Shown: positions 44,309 to 55,748, counted from the stretch's first letter. The stretch: DNA of 64,000 bases from Linnemannia schmuckeri (GCA_029449235.1 JANATG010000001.1:3534001-3598000), one strand, 5' to 3'. The notes: generated by a model not told the origin, from the letters alone. Made by a program: numbers and translations.

Positions 44309-44596
44309 ATGAAGTTCTGCTCAAAGGCTATATTCGCCATTCTCGTTCTCGCTGCCAGCACCAGCGCTCAGCCTGTCTCAGCCACCCCAGGCAGGGAGGG
44401 CCGCACGATTGACGCAGAGGCAAATAGCCATCCTTTGCTTGCGAGACGCCAACTCATTCCTGGGATGCACATGGCGGGCCTCTCTGCTCAAGACTATGCC
44501 GCCTCGCATTCACTTTCCGCCTTGAATGACGAAGGCGACCTCCCAACTGCATTAGAGAGACGTGACGACCTTCAAAGAGTGGATACCACAGCATAA
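44309..44596 (+). CDS. Small secreted precursor with dibasic (Kex2-type) processing sites
   Basis: Single exon, 95 aa. Residues 1-20 are a clear signal peptide ('KAIFAILVLAASTSAQP'). Two dibasic sites follow, 'LLARR' (about residue 50) and 'ALERR' (about residue 86), which would release a peptide of about 36 residues, preceded by a propeptide and followed by a 10-residue tail. It has no Cys beyond the signal region, so it is not a disulfide-rich effector type. Fungal precursors of this shape include Kex2-processed repetitive peptides and pheromone-like signals, but only one copy of the core is present, so the role is open. A pyrimidine tract precedes the ATG, and AATAAA follows at 44616-44621. 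Confidence 0.72.
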   Translation: MKFCSKAIFAILVLAASTSAQPVSATPGREGRTIDAEANSHPLLARRQLIPGMHMAGLSAQDYAASHSLSALNDEGDLPTALERRDDLQRVDTTA

Positions 44597-44615
44597 TACA
44601 TGTATGAGACCAATG

Positions 44616-44621
44616 AATAAA
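44616..44621 (+). terminator. Poly(A) signal AATAAA
   Basis: Exact AATAAA 20 nt after the stop of the small secreted-peptide gene. Confidence 0.45.
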
Positions 44622-44889
44622 TCGCTCATAGCTCAAGTTTAACCACAAAACGTAGAAAAGGAGCCTTTGTCCTCACTATTCTTTTGGGACCAAACGAGGC
44701 GCATGAATGATAGATACCCTGCCAAGAGTTAAACACGAGTACTAGGGAGTTCTCCAAGAGATTATCTTTCACCATTGAGAGAGAGAGAGAGAGGAAAGAA
44801 GTCGTGTGGTTTTTGGAAGCTTTGTTCCAAGACAAGTCAAGTCAAGACAAGACAAGGCGAGGCAAGAAAAAGACAAGGACAAGCTCTCT

Positions 44890-44908
44890 GGGGGGGGGGG
44901 GGGGGGGG
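44890..44908. repeat. Poly(G) run, 19 nt
   Basis: Uninterrupted G run followed by further G-rich sequence; G-quadruplex formation is possible. Confidence 0.95.
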
Positions 44909-45063
44909 AGAGGGGGGAGGGCGTGTCTGTATACAAACATGTATGTGTGTTGTAAGCCGCGTGGCTGAAAGTTTGTGTCACCGAGCAGTCGAGTACAGTA
45001 GAGAGACAAATCATTGCGGTAATCTTCCCACCCTTTTCTCGTCCCAGTGTTGATATTTCTCTT

Positions 45064-45096
<33 letters not shown>

Positions 45097-45674
45097 TGGA
45101 CTGTCCCGTTCTTACCAGTGAGAGTGTTTTGAGAAGTGATAGAGAGAGGTGTTGCAGGCAGTCCGAAAAAAAGACTGCAACTGAAGAAGGTCTAGGAGGG
45201 GAGGAGTCAAGTCTGTATGTGCTTCATAACCACCGTCGCATGGCCAAGGTGTCACCGTAAGAAAAAAAAAAGAGACAAAAAATGAGATCTCATTTCATCA
45301 GTTCAAATGGAAACAAATAAAGTTTTTTACATCTCTTTTGGTCAGGTGGTTGGTTACTTGGCACGGTTCCTGGCAGATGGAGACAAGGGAGCGGAGGAAG
45401 GGAGCCCCGCCAAAGCGATGGACGGGCACCCAAGGGTACTCGCAACAGTGTGGAGAACATCTCTTTTGCAAATTGCGTTTGCGTCCAACTTGACCCCGAT
45501 GGCAAACAGGTGTATGTCTGTTCTGTTCTCTCCGCCTGTCGTTTTGTCAGCCAACTTTCTTTTTATTTTATTTTATTTTATTTTTCGTTGGGGCAAGGGT
45601 ATGCGGTATATACAATGAACAAAAAAAAAAAAAAAAGACAGCTCGACATGCATCCTTTTTCTTTGTGGCACGCA

Positions 45675-45730
45675 GGAAGCAGGAAGAACAAAGCAGGAAG
45701 AATAAAGCAGCAAGCAGGAAGCAGGAAATA
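45675..45730 (+). repeat. Degenerate GCAGGAA tandem repeat
   Basis: About six imperfect copies of GCAGGAA, some separated by 'gaacaaa' or 'gaataaa' variants. Confidence 0.7.
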
Positions 45731-46518
45731 GGACAAAAGGACAAAAGGAATGCATATTGCACCCTTCCTTCTTCCCCTTCCCTTTTTCCCTTCCCCTTCT
45801 CTGACTCTCCCTTCCCGGAGGGATAACCAAGCCAACAACCCATCATCATGACCATCAGGCCATTACTTCCCTCCAACTTCGCCAGAGAATAAAACTATGA
45901 ACATAAACACCACCATGCGCACACTCCCTTTGCATTTCTTTTACCTCTTCCCTTTTTATACCTTTTCTCCTCTCTTTCTCTCTTTCTCTCTTCCTCACTC
46001 CTTCTCTTCTTTTCCACTATTCTTCTTCTTCACTTCTCTTCTCCTCTATTCCTATCCATCCCTTCTTTGTTCTTATTTCTGATCTCTTACCTTTGTTTTC
46101 CCTTCTTTCTATTACTCTCCTTCCTCACTTTCCTTCTACGTAGCCCTTTGCCCCTTGAACTCGCCTTCCCCTGGTCATTCCCTCGTCGTCCCTTAACTCT
46201 TTCCCTCTTTCCCTCTCCCTCTCTCTCCTCGATCGTTGTTTTTATCTCCACCTTTACTCGCCTTTCCTCCACTACACCATAGCAGACAGTAAAAAAAAAA
46301 AAAAAAAAAAAAAAAAACGCTCTTTCTCCACACCTAAGGTGTTCCTGAACCCTTTTTTTCTGATCTTATTGGACAAGAAAGACACCAGCCCCGACCCTTC
46401 TGTACAACCTTTTTTATTTCCATCCTTGTGCATTCTCTTGCGTCCCTTCTTCCGTCCCCATCTCTCTCAACTCATTAAACACCCTCTCGATCCAAACCAG
46501 CACCAACAAAAAAAGACA

Positions 46519-48161
46519 ATGAGCTCCTCCAACCGAAGCTATGGTTCATCCACCAGGAGCAGCAGTGTTAGCGGGGTCAGCGGGATCAGCAACATCAGCA
46601 GTTTCAACCATGATGCCATAACAGGTACATACCAAAGGAATTGCTTTTTATTTTTTTTTGGTGCAACCATGAAGAGGGGAAGCAGTTGGTGAGCAATTCA
46701 CATCCCCAAAAGTCCCCTCTCCACACTCCTCTGACTCCCGACAGAAAAGAAAAGGCGAGCCCGTACGAGGTCTTTTTTGAATGAAGTCCATCTCTACTAA
46801 CGCTTCGTCCTATCCGGTATACGTCCATTGGATGCAGATAGAAACATGGAATTCATTTGGTGGCTCGCCAATCGTCTCACAAGCTACGACGAGGAGATGC
46901 ACAAGGAGATCCTAGAGGACTTTTTTACCGATGATGCTAAGTATGTAAGCCCTTTTTTTTTTTGTTGTTGTTGTTCTGTTGCTTTTATTTTTGGTTCTTG
47001 GCTTGTTTCGTTCGTTATACATTTTATTCTTTGCTGCCCATGATCGGGTCTGGTGTTTATGCAATCATCCATGCAGGTGTCGTTCTTCTTCAGGGCAGAG
47101 AGGGACAGAGAAAAGAGAGTGAACAGCTGTTTAACAATGCAATGCAACAAGTCGTGATCTGTGACAGGGACTTTTCTCTCCAAAGACAGACACAGCACAA
47201 ATATACATCGGCATGCACCTTGAATCTTAGCATTATACCAATCGACGGTCAATCGCCTGTTGGTATAGGTATTGGCATTGTTATTAGCATTGTTATTGAC
47301 CCTGAAATTGACATTTGGTAGATATGTACATCCAGCATTGACCGTCGAAGGTCGCTACAACATCCGCAAAGTCTTTCGGGTATGGACATCACTCAACAAG
47401 GACGAGCCAGAGGTCACTAATATTGTCTTTGAGTAAGTGCTGTCGTCATTGCCTTGCTATTCATACAAACCAAGTGGTGTAGGGATCTGTGTGCATTGAC
47501 TAATAAAAAAATGTTGGGTTGACTATTAGCGGACACACGGCCATCATTTCCCTTGTCCAGAATCTTCGCCCTCGCGTCTTCCCGATGCTTCACCTTCAAG
47601 TCCCTGCCACGACGACTCTGCTGTTTAAGGACACGCCCGAAGGCCCAATGATCTACAGCCACCAAGATTCTTGGTCTCTCGAAGGAATTGTACAGAGCAT
47701 GCCCCTCCTCGGATGGTGGTACGATCACATTGCACGGTATGTGAACTCAATCCCATTCTTAGCCTTCTTCATTGTGTACAGATGTTTACGAAAGGAACTC
47801 ATTCGCTAACAACTGATGCCGCTCTATGCATAATGCTGTTGATACCCCTTTTAGTAATGTATTGGGTGCTGTGTTGACAAGTGCTGGAGGATTTTTGCAT
47901 ACGGCCAATCAGACGACTGGGTATCTTCAATTCCGTGCGGAGGAGGTACAGAAGATGTCGACGGAAATCATTGAAAAGTCAAGCGCCGAAATCCAGCAAC
48001 GGTCGAAGGAGATGACGGCCAAGGCGCAATTGATGGTAGATCAGGCCAAGGACACTGTAGAGAAGCGAGTGGCGAGTGCGCGGGAGGAGGTTGAGAGGAT
48101 GCGGGCGATGATGAGCCAAGGAGGGGCCAAGGCAATTACAGGCACCCATGCCTCAGGTTGA
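46519..48161 (+). CDS. NTF2-like (SigF-type) domain protein with C-terminal helix
   Basis: Five exons: 46519-46624, 46838-46940, 47322-47432, 47530-47736, 47855-48161 (277 aa). A Ser-rich leader of about 35 residues precedes an NTF2/SnoaL-like core: 'FIWWLANRLTSYDEEMHKEI', 'KYVHPALTVEGRYNIRKVFR', 'LRPRVFPMLHLQVPATTTLL', 'YSHQDSWSLEGIVQSMPLLG'. This pattern resembles the fungal SigF-like NTF2 domain; no enzymatic residues are assigned. The C-terminus is a long charged amphipathic helix, probably coiled-coil (about residues 205-265). No signal peptide. Donor 46941 (GTATGT) rather than the GTAAGC four bases on was chosen because only it gives the frame 'KYVHPAL'. Function unknown. Confidence 0.78.
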
Positions 48162-48671
48162 GTGCTAGTGGTTACCTTTTTTTTTTCTTTTTTTTTTTTT
48201 CTTGCCTGCTTGCTCATGTGAAGCAGGTGGACACTTTTGATGATTTGCAACGATACCGCGGGCTAGTCGCCCGACCTATACATGTACATAAGAATAAAAG
48301 TAAAGGAAGTGAACGAGGTAGACAATTCGAGCCTTCTTTTTGATGCCTACTCTGTTTCCTACTTAGGGTTGATCTTAGGAGGATGAGGCAGTCAGACTCA
48401 GAGGCAAAAAAAACTCTAATTCCCACGAAAAAGCAGTCATTTGATCTGACACATATTGACCAGAACGACAAGACGGCCACACATAAAAAGAGGCCAGGGG
48501 GACTCATCTGCTCCCCTTCTTCATCTATCCTACAGACAGACCTCCCCAACCGAGAACTTATCTTCTTCTCTTTTTTCTCTTCTCTTCTCTTCTCTTCTCT
48601 TATCTTTCTCTTCTCTTTCCCACAATCATACAGATCCCACTCTCCTTACCCCTTACTTGCACACAAAAGAC
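48162..48671 (+). other. Intergenic region upstream of argininosuccinate lyase
   Basis: 510 bp. A CTTCT/TCTTC tandem repeat at 48562-48604 sits about 70 bp before the ATG. T-rich runs occur at 48177-48200. No gene seen. Confidence 0.5.
48562..48604 (+). repeat. CTTCT pentanucleotide tract before the ASL start
   Basis: Imperfect repeats of CTTCT/TCTCT on the coding strand, part of the pyrimidine-rich 5' flank of the argininosuccinate lyase gene. Confidence 0.8.
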
Positions 48672-50186
48672 ATGGCATCCACAACTACTGCACAGACTCC
48701 CGCCGTCCGCAAACTCTGGGGCGGCCGTTTCACAGGAAAGAACGATCCCCTGATGGAAAAGTTCAACGCCTCAATTTCTTTCGACTCCCGCTTCTACAAG
48801 GCCGACATCGTCGGTTCCCAAGCCTACGCCAAGGCCCTCGCCCTCAAAAAAATCATCACGGACGATGAGGCCTCAAAGCTCCACGAGGGCCTCGACAAGG
48901 TCCTCGCCGAGTGGGAGTCCAACAGCTTTGTCATCCAGGACGGCGACGAAGACATTCACACCGCCAACGAGCGCCGTCTTGGTGAGATCATTGGCACCTC
49001 CATCTCTGGAAAACTCCACACAGGACGTTCCCGCAACGATCAGGTCGCGACAGATTTCCGCATCTGGGTCCGCGACGAAGGACGCAAGCTGGTTGTCGTC
49101 CTCAAGGAACTGATTGCCGCTGCTGTTGTCCGTGCCGAGAACGAGATCGATGTCATCATGCCTGGCTATACCCACTTGCAGCGCGCCCAGCCCATTCGGT
49201 GGTCCCATCTTATCTTGGCTCATGCCTGGTCCTGGCATGCCGATTGTCAACGTCTGGAGCAGCTCTTGGATCGCATGAACCAGCTCCCTCTCGGATCCGG
49301 TGCTCTTGCCGGTAACCCCTTCCAGATCGATCGAGACTTTCTTGCCAAGGAGTTGGGTTTTGACCGATTGATGCCCAACTCTCTCTATGGAGTGAGCGAC
49401 CGTGACTTTGTCGCCGAGTTCTTGTTCTGGGCCTCGTTGACCATGGTCCATATCAGTCGATTCTCAGAAGATCTTATCATCTACAGCACAGGCGAGTTTG
49501 GATTTGTCCAGCTTGCTGATGCATACAGGTACGACTCTTCCTCAGGCATACACATGCACTCATTTTTTTTTTGCTAGACCTGAAAAATGAGCGATAATCT
49601 AACCCTCATATATCGTTACTTTTTTGATTTCATTAGCACCGGAAGCAGCTTGATGCCTCAGAAAAAGAACCCCGACAGTTTGGAGTTGCTCCGTGGCAAA
49701 TCTGGCCGCGTCTTTGGAGGCATGACTGGATTCATGATGGCCTACAAGGGAACCCCAAGCACCTACAACAAGGACCTGCAGGAAGATAAGGAGCCCGTCT
49801 TTGATGCTTATGATACCCTCATGGGATCCCTCCAAATTACCACTGGCGTCCTTTCGACCCTCACCATCCGCCCCGAGAGGATGTTGGCCAGCATGAGCAT
49901 TGATATGCTTGCCACCGATCTGGCAGAGTACCTGGTCAGGAAGGGGGTCCCCTTCCGTGAAACCCATCATATCTCTGGTGAGGCTGTCCGTCTTGCCGAG
50001 GAACGCAAGTGCACAATGGCCGATCTGTCATTGGCCGACTTCAAGTCTCTCCACCCATCATTTGAGGAGGATGTTACCAAAGTTTGGAACTTCGAGCAGA
50101 GTATCGAGAACCGCTGCACGCCCGGAGGTACAAGTCGTGCCACTGTTCAGGCACAGATTGATTCCTTGAAAGCATTCCTGCAGTAA
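48672..50186 (+). CDS. ARG4: Argininosuccinate lyase
   Basis: Two exons: 48672-49528 and 49637-50186 (468 aa, the usual length). It cleaves argininosuccinate to arginine and fumarate, the last step of arginine synthesis. Visible signatures: N-terminal 'KLWGGRFTG', 'HTGRSRNDQ' (116-124), 'GYTHLQRAQPIRWSH' (catalytic His region) and the superfamily signature loop 'GSSLMPQKKNPD' (about 288-299). The intron falls just upstream of this loop, leaving AG of the Ser codon. The C-terminus 'GGTSRATVQAQIDSLKAFLQ' is typical. The first codons 'MASTTTAQTPAVR' have no obvious targeting signal, suggesting a cytosolic enzyme. An AATAAA follows at 50202-50207. Confidence 0.97.
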
Positions 50187-50201
50187 AACATTTTGTAAAA
50201 G

Positions 50202-50207
50202 AATAAA
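50202..50207 (+). terminator. Poly(A) signal AATAAA
   Basis: Exact AATAAA 16 nt after the argininosuccinate lyase stop. Confidence 0.45.
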
Positions 50208-50418
50208 AACAACGTAGCATGTACTGTACTCTTTGCCATTTTTTTCTTTTATACTTTCGAAAACTCGTGGGTTGGGGGTGGGGTACTGAACTGAGAAAGT
50301 GTCGGGAGAGGGGAGGGAGTCTACAACGATGGCAGAGTGGCGGAGGAAGAAGCAAGGCGAGACAGGAATATAGGGAGGCGACTGCAAACTGAGTCCTTTG
50401 TCCATCTTAACCGTTGTT

Positions 50419-51995
50419 TTAAAAGATGGGGATGTAGTTGTTGATTCTCTCCTTCTGACCCTGACTGATGCACTCTGAGATCCAAACGATATTGCGAATC
50501 TCTTGCTCCTTGAGCTTCAAGAACGAATAGAACAAGGCGTAGTGGAACTGCTGCTGGAACGACTTCTTGTTCAGGTGGACCTCGTATTCAAAGAAGCGGT
50601 CCTCCAGCGTCTTTGACGAGCCTGTTCCGGTGCTGCTGTCGAAGAACTGGCGGTATTCCTAACAGTCAAACGAAAACAACAGCGAAAAAAAGGGGGGGGG
50701 GGGGGGGGGTGAGTTCGTGGTCATGTCGCCCAGGCAGCGAGCAGGAAGAGAGGACGAATTGTTATAAGCAGCTAACTGTGCAACCTCCAGTCCCCGTTCT
50801 CTTTACTTACAAGGAAAACGTCACAGGCGCCTTTGACTTGGTCTACATCGTCCGACTTTGCGAGTTTGAGGTTTCCTTCAGGGTACAGCCTTCCAATGTT
50901 GGGGAATAGCTTTGCACGGTCGTCCTTGGTCAATTCCGTTCCGAACGAATTGATGGTAATGTTCAGCGATCTGCGGTCTGCCTCAAACTGGAGCGAATAA
51001 TAATAATAAAAACAACAATAACGTGTCAGTCAAGCTTGGGCTTCCAAGATAAAGTATCGCTGTATGCATCTTGTTATCCAACTTGCGTAATATTATGTGC
51101 CAGCATTTTTTGACGTACCTGAAGCAACTCGCCCATGATTTCTGCAGTAGGGCCGCCGAAAGACTGGGTAAAGTGATAAAAGTCCTCGAGATAGGCCTTG
51201 TAGAGAGTGTTCCTGATAATCTCGATGTTCATCTCATCCAAGTCTTCGGCAGAGAGGCAGTCGCTGAAGTAGGGCGCCAGGGGGGTCTCGACAAGGACCG
51301 AGTTGTAAAGCTCTGCAACGTTAGTCGCCACACAGAGGGCAGGCATACTCTCAAAGACACCGAGGGGGTGACACCTCTCCAGCAGCTCGTGCGTGTCGCG
51401 TTCGTGCAGTGTTCCTGTGATCAAAAGGATGACATTGTCGATCATGTACGCATATCTAATGATTATATATCGACACAGGTAATGTCCAGGCACAGGGGGA
51501 AAAGAGAGCAAGGCGAGTTAGTGTTAGTCCAGTCTATTCACTTTAGTGACAATGACGACGACCCTCAATGCTTTTGTCTTTAGAAACGCACGTCATGTAG
51601 TCAAGAAACTGCTGAAGAGGGGCGACAGCGTGGGCGCGAATGTAGTCAAACTCTTGCACCAGCTTGTCGGTGCACTTTTGAGCAAGCATCGAGGTCGACA
51701 TGTGGGGCTCATTCTGGAGAAGAGTGCCATAATCGGACGCTGACAGCTGGAGCTTGACGTCTATTGATGACCAAGGACCAGAGAGAGAAAGGGGAGTTGA
51801 ATGAAGAGGGCTATTGTCAGTGTGTGATGGAGATCCCTCGTCGCATGTTATATTTATGATAGTGTTAGTATTACCTTCAAGAGTCTCGCACTGGGTGAGG
51901 TTGATGTAGGCGCTGTTGGTGAGGATGCTGCCGCGGTAGCCACGGACGATGCCCTCAAGGTAACCGTCGTCGGCGTTGTAGAAGAGTCCCTCCAT
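50419..51995 (-). CDS. VMA6: V-type proton ATPase subunit d
   Basis: Five exons: 51995-51875, 51760-51592, 51455-51119, 50987-50811, 50658-50419 (347 aa, the usual size). Subunit d sits at the base of the V1 central stalk on the c-ring of Vo and couples ATP hydrolysis to proton pumping into the vacuole. Signature segments: 'MEGLFYNADDGYLEGIVRGY', 'YMIDNVILLITGTLHERD', 'TPLAPYFSDCLSAEDLDEMN', 'EIIRNTLYKAYLEDFY', 'FEADRRSLNITINSFGTELT', 'EQQFHYA'-like 'QQQFHYALFYSFLKLKEQEI'. All introns keep the family alignment continuous. Intron 4 contains an 18-nt G run. It diverges from SEN2 across 323 bp. Confidence 0.96.
50692..50709. repeat. Poly(G) run, 18 nt, inside a VMA6 intron
   Basis: Uninterrupted G on the plus strand (C on the transcript) in intron 4 of the V-ATPase d gene. 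Confidence 0.95.
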
Positions 51996-52318
51996 TGGTG
52001 GTGGTGGTGGTGGATGCGATAGGCGTGTGTGTGAGAGAGAGAGAGAGTAAGGGAGGGAGTGAGTGAGAGTGAGCGTGAGCAGAGAGGGAGCGAGATCGTC
52101 TATGTGGTCAAGGGGTGGGCACCAACTGCACGTCACAGCATCACGGTCAGGCGTGACCTGAAGCCTCACGAAAGTCGACGAACAACATTTTATCGATGAT
52201 GCTCCTTCTCCATTGCACAAACGGATCGACAATCAAACCAACAATCGACAATTGACAACAAGGCGCCAAGGACAGAGGAACATAACAGCAGGGATCAACA
52301 ATAACCAGCAGAAAGCAA
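51996..52318. promoter_or_regulatory. Shared divergent promoter, VMA6 and SEN2
   Basis: 323 bp between two divergent start codons. A GAGAGA/GAGTGA purine stretch (52030-52090) is pyrimidine-rich on the VMA6 coding strand. No TATA box stands out. Confidence 0.5.
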
Positions 52319-53980
52319 ATGGCCACAAAGCGTAACAATGCCGGGAGGAGGCTTCAATACAGTATTCCCCTGCCCCTTCCCGCCCTCCAACAGCAACAAC
52401 AGCAACAACAACAACAGCAGCAACAACGACAATCGCAACCGCAAACCCCTTCGACAACTACGCAAGACCTCTCGCTGCAACAGTCTGTGTCGGCCAAGGT
52501 CGCTTGCCCAACCTGGCTATCTCCTCTCAGGGCCGTCCTTTCAGCCCTCAAATCTCTACTTCACCACGACACAAAAGTGTCTCCTACGCAGGATCTCATC
52601 CAGGGAAACTTTCACTTCTGTGGAGCCTCTGTCTGGATCCATGAAGCCAAGGACATGGAGATGCTCTTTCGTCAGGGGTTCTTTGGCAAGGGAACACTTT
52701 CCAGGAGCGAGGCTACTTGGAAAGAGAGAACCACTGGCAGCTCGCAAGGTAACTCTACAGGATAGGGGCTTACATTGTATTACATATATGAGTCACTCCA
52801 TATCTGTCTGGCTTACTTCTTTCTTTCTTTCTTTCTTTCCTTTTTCTTTTTTTTTGTTCCTGCCTTCATACGAAAGGTGTCTCATTGGAGGATATTACGC
52901 GACAACGCAGGGTAGAGAGAGCACAGTTAAAGATGGAGAAGCTTGTCCAAGTACAGCAAGGATACTCGTCTGTTCTCTCTGCCTCAACAACAATTGTCTC
53001 TTCAGATGCACCATCAACGAATGCCTCAGAATCTATTGCTCCTGCTCTGACAGTCTCGTTAGTGACACAGTCGCGGGACCCTCAGCTCAACAAGATTGCG
53101 CAGCAATCAATAATGCCTCTGACATCTCCTGTTGGTGATGTAGAAGGAGCCAATCAAGAAACTGTAGGTAGTAGTGATGAGAATGATGAGCACTTGCAAC
53201 TGTCCCTGGAAGAGGCCTTTTTCCTAGTCTTTGCTGTAGAGTGTATTGCGGTATCAGAGCAGAAAACCTCCACCTGCATTGATCCTGGAGGCCACGTTAA
53301 TGTTGCCCCTTTCTCGATCCAAGAATGCTGGCTTCGCTTTGCGCAAGCGACCGCTTTAGCAGGCAACTCATTTATTTCACCACCGATGCCAGAGATTTCA
53401 CCAGACAATCCATTTATCGTTCGCTATGCAGCATATCACCACTATCGGAGCCTGGGCTGGGTTGTCAAGGATGGTCTCAAGTACGGAACGGACTTTTTAC
53501 TCTACAAAAAGGGTGTGCTGTTTGGACATTCGCAGTTTGGTATTCGAGTTATCGCGTGTAAGTCCGCGGCTGAGGTTACATCAAACACGATACAACGTCA
53601 GTCAACTGGGATGAATCATCTGGATTTGCTCCCTTTACCCTTATCATCGACTCCTGGCCTTTTCGTCTCGCATGCAGTGCACTCGTGGCAGTGGCTCTTG
53701 GCTCTGAACCGAGTCATTTCGCAGGTGCAAAAGGTAACTAAATGAGCACTCCAGCGTTTAAGCGCAAGCTTGACGGCAGCATGCACTCTGACTTATCATC
53801 CGCTGATACTCCCCTTTTTTATGTATGTATTTGTTGTGATAGACTGTAATTCTGTGCCATGTCATTGTTCCTTTGTGTGCTTCAAAGCAACAACTCTCAC
53901 ATCCTCTGAAAGCGTTACCCTTGTACACGATCGTGGAAGTAGGTATCAAACGGTTTATTCCTGAAAAAAATCGAAAATAA
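52319..53980 (+). CDS. SEN2: tRNA-splicing endonuclease subunit SEN2 (catalytic)
   Basis: Three exons: 52319-52748, 52877-53733, 53843-53980 (474 aa). SEN2 cleaves the 5' splice site of intron-containing pre-tRNAs within the Sen2/15/34/54 complex. The N-terminus has a run of 13 Gln and an 'FHFCGASVWIHEAKDMEMLF' segment; residues about 145-250 are charged and disordered; the endonuclease domain is at the end ('FIVRYAAYHHYRSLGWVVKD', 'KYGTDFLLYKKG'). The catalytic triad is assigned as Tyr353 (LLYKKG), His361 (GHSQF) and Lys429 (ISQVQK). The His-Lys spacing is longer than I recall for human TSEN2 because of a Ser/Thr-rich loop. Exon 3 adds 'TVILCHVIVPL' and the C-terminal strand. The stop overlaps AATAAA, and the convergent KBL stop is 83 bp away. 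Confidence 0.92.
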
Positions 53981-53981
53981 A
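53976..53981 (+). terminator. AATAAA overlapping the SEN2 stop codon
   Basis: The final Lys codon, TAA and the next A form AATAAA; the convergent neighbour ends 83 bp further on. Confidence 0.45.
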
Positions 53982-54063
53982 ATCAACTTTACAGTGTCTT
54001 GGGTAGAGAAGAAAAGTAAAAACTTATGCAAAAAGGAGAGCGGAAAAATGCATGGGATGTTGT

Positions 54064-55748
54064 CTAGAGCTTGCTCTTGGCGCCGATGACGCCAAGCTCA
54101 CGGCCAATGTCAATGAAAGCAGCGGCAGCCTGACGGATTTGCTCTTCAGTGTGCGCTGCCGACAACTGGACGCGAATACGGGCCTCTCCCTTGGGAACCA
54201 CTGGGTACGAGAAACCAATTACGTAAATACCACGCTGCAACATCTTGTCAGCAAATTCCGAAGCAAGGCGAGCATCGCCCAGCATAACGGGTGAAATGGG
54301 ATGATTATCGCCCTAAGATAACAAGAAGTAGATGTAGGTGTTAGAAAAAATCAATGAAAGCGTCGAATTAGATACGATCCTGTCTAACTGACAATACCTT
54401 GATGGTAAAGCCGGCATCCCCAAGAAGCTTGCGGAAAAGCTTGGTGTTGCCCCAGAGCTGGTCAAACAATCCATTCGTCTTGGCACTCTCGATGAGATCC
54501 AATGCGGCGCTGGCAGAGCCTACAACGGCTGGGGGCAAACTGTTCGAGAACAAATAGGGGCGGGAACGGTTGCGAAGCAAGTCAATCATCTCCTTGCAAC
54601 CGGTGGTGTAGCCACCAGCAGCGCCTCCGAGTGCCTTTCCAAGAGTAGAGTTGACAATGTGGACACGATCCTGGACACCATAGTATTCAGCGGTACCGCG
54701 GCCGTTGGGGCCCAAAAAGCCAGTTGAATGGCAGTCGTCCACAAAAATCAAGGCGTTATACTTTTCGGCAATATCGCAGATCTTGTCTAATGGGGCGATC
54801 TTGCCGTCCATGCTGAACACACCATCTGTGGCGATCAACTTGAGGCGGGCGCCAGCCTTGTCGGCCTCTTGAAGCCGAGCCTCAAGGTCTATTGATGGAG
54901 ACATAAAAACATATTATGTCAGAAGATATATGTATACCTTAGAACATAGAGAAGAGAGGCCTTTTTTTTCTCTATGACGTTTCAACAATGCGTACGCCTT
55001 GTCAAGTTCTATCAATGGTGCACACGTACCATTCATATCGCAGTTTTTATAGCGGAAACGCTTAGCCTTGCAAAGACGAATTCCATCGATGATACTGGCA
55101 TGGTTCAAGGCGTCAGAGATAACGGCATCCTGATCGGTGAGGATGGTCTCAAAGATACCTGCGTTGGCATCAAAGCAGGATGCATAAAGGATAGTGTCTT
55201 CGGTGCCGTAGAACTTTGTGATCTGGTTCTCAAGGTCCTTGTGGATGTCCTATTGAAACGAGGCATCAAAAATCAGTGAGCACAAGAGAAATAAAAAGAG
55301 CGATTAGAGCCACTGGCAAACGAGCTACAGTCAACCTTTTTAACAAAACCTTGTAGGCAACGTCTTTTACCTGAGTACCACAGATGAAACGGACGCTGCT
55401 CAGTCCAGAGCCGTGGGTATCGAGGTAGTGTTTTGAGCGGGCAATGACCTCGGGATGGTCAGCAAGTCCCAGGTAGTTGTTGGCGCAAAAGTTGATCTGG
55501 GCAGAGGCCTTGCCATCCTTGCCGGCAACCTTGATAGCAGAGTTCTGGGGGGAAATAATGACACGCTCTGACTTGTAAGTGCCTGCGGCCTTAATGGATT
55601 CGATTTCGGTCTTGAGGACCTGGTTGAAGTGTGTTTGGGCCTTGGTGGAGGACATTCTGGTGGAGACGGAGGAGGAGGAAGCGAGTGGATTGAGAATGAG
55701 ACGACGAGCGATGTTGACGTTGGAGGGGGAGGAAATACGACGGAGCAT
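54064..55748 (-). CDS. Glycine C-acetyltransferase (2-amino-3-ketobutyrate CoA ligase), probably mitochondrial
   Basis: Four exons: 55748-55371, 55249-55030, 54888-54398, 54312-54064 (445 aa). It is a PLP-dependent alpha-oxoamine synthase: 2-amino-3-ketobutyrate + CoA gives glycine + acetyl-CoA, the second step of threonine breakdown via threonine dehydrogenase. Signatures: 'INFCANNYLGLADHPEVI', 'GSGLSSVRFICGTQ', 'DALNHASIIDGIRLCKAKRF', 'ATDGVFSMDGKIAPL', 'IFVDDCHSTGFLGPNGRG' and the PLP-lysine segment 'NSTLGKALGGAAGG' (Lys284). The first about 35 residues are Arg/Ser-rich without acids ('MLRRISSPSNVNIARRLIL'), fitting a mitochondrial presequence. Glycine- and Ala-rich PLP contacts are intact. 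The flank upstream of the ATG is purine-rich on the plus strand. Confidence 0.94.

Larger units (their letters stand above)
44597..46518. other. Intergenic region rich in simple repeats
   Basis: 1.9 kb without a recognisable gene. It has a G run at 44890-44908, a T run at 45066-45095, GCAGGAA-type repeats at 45675-45730, a long C/T-rich stretch at 45930-46260 and an A run at 46291-46317. Overlapping short ORFs come from these low-complexity tracts. Confidence 0.6.

Noticed and set aside
45568..45876. Several overlapping ORFs over the GCAGGAA and A-run region
   Set aside because: They come from simple repeats read in multiple frames.
48873..49451. 192-codon minus-strand ORF opposite argininosuccinate lyase
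   Set aside because: Antisense shadow of a highly conserved coding exon.
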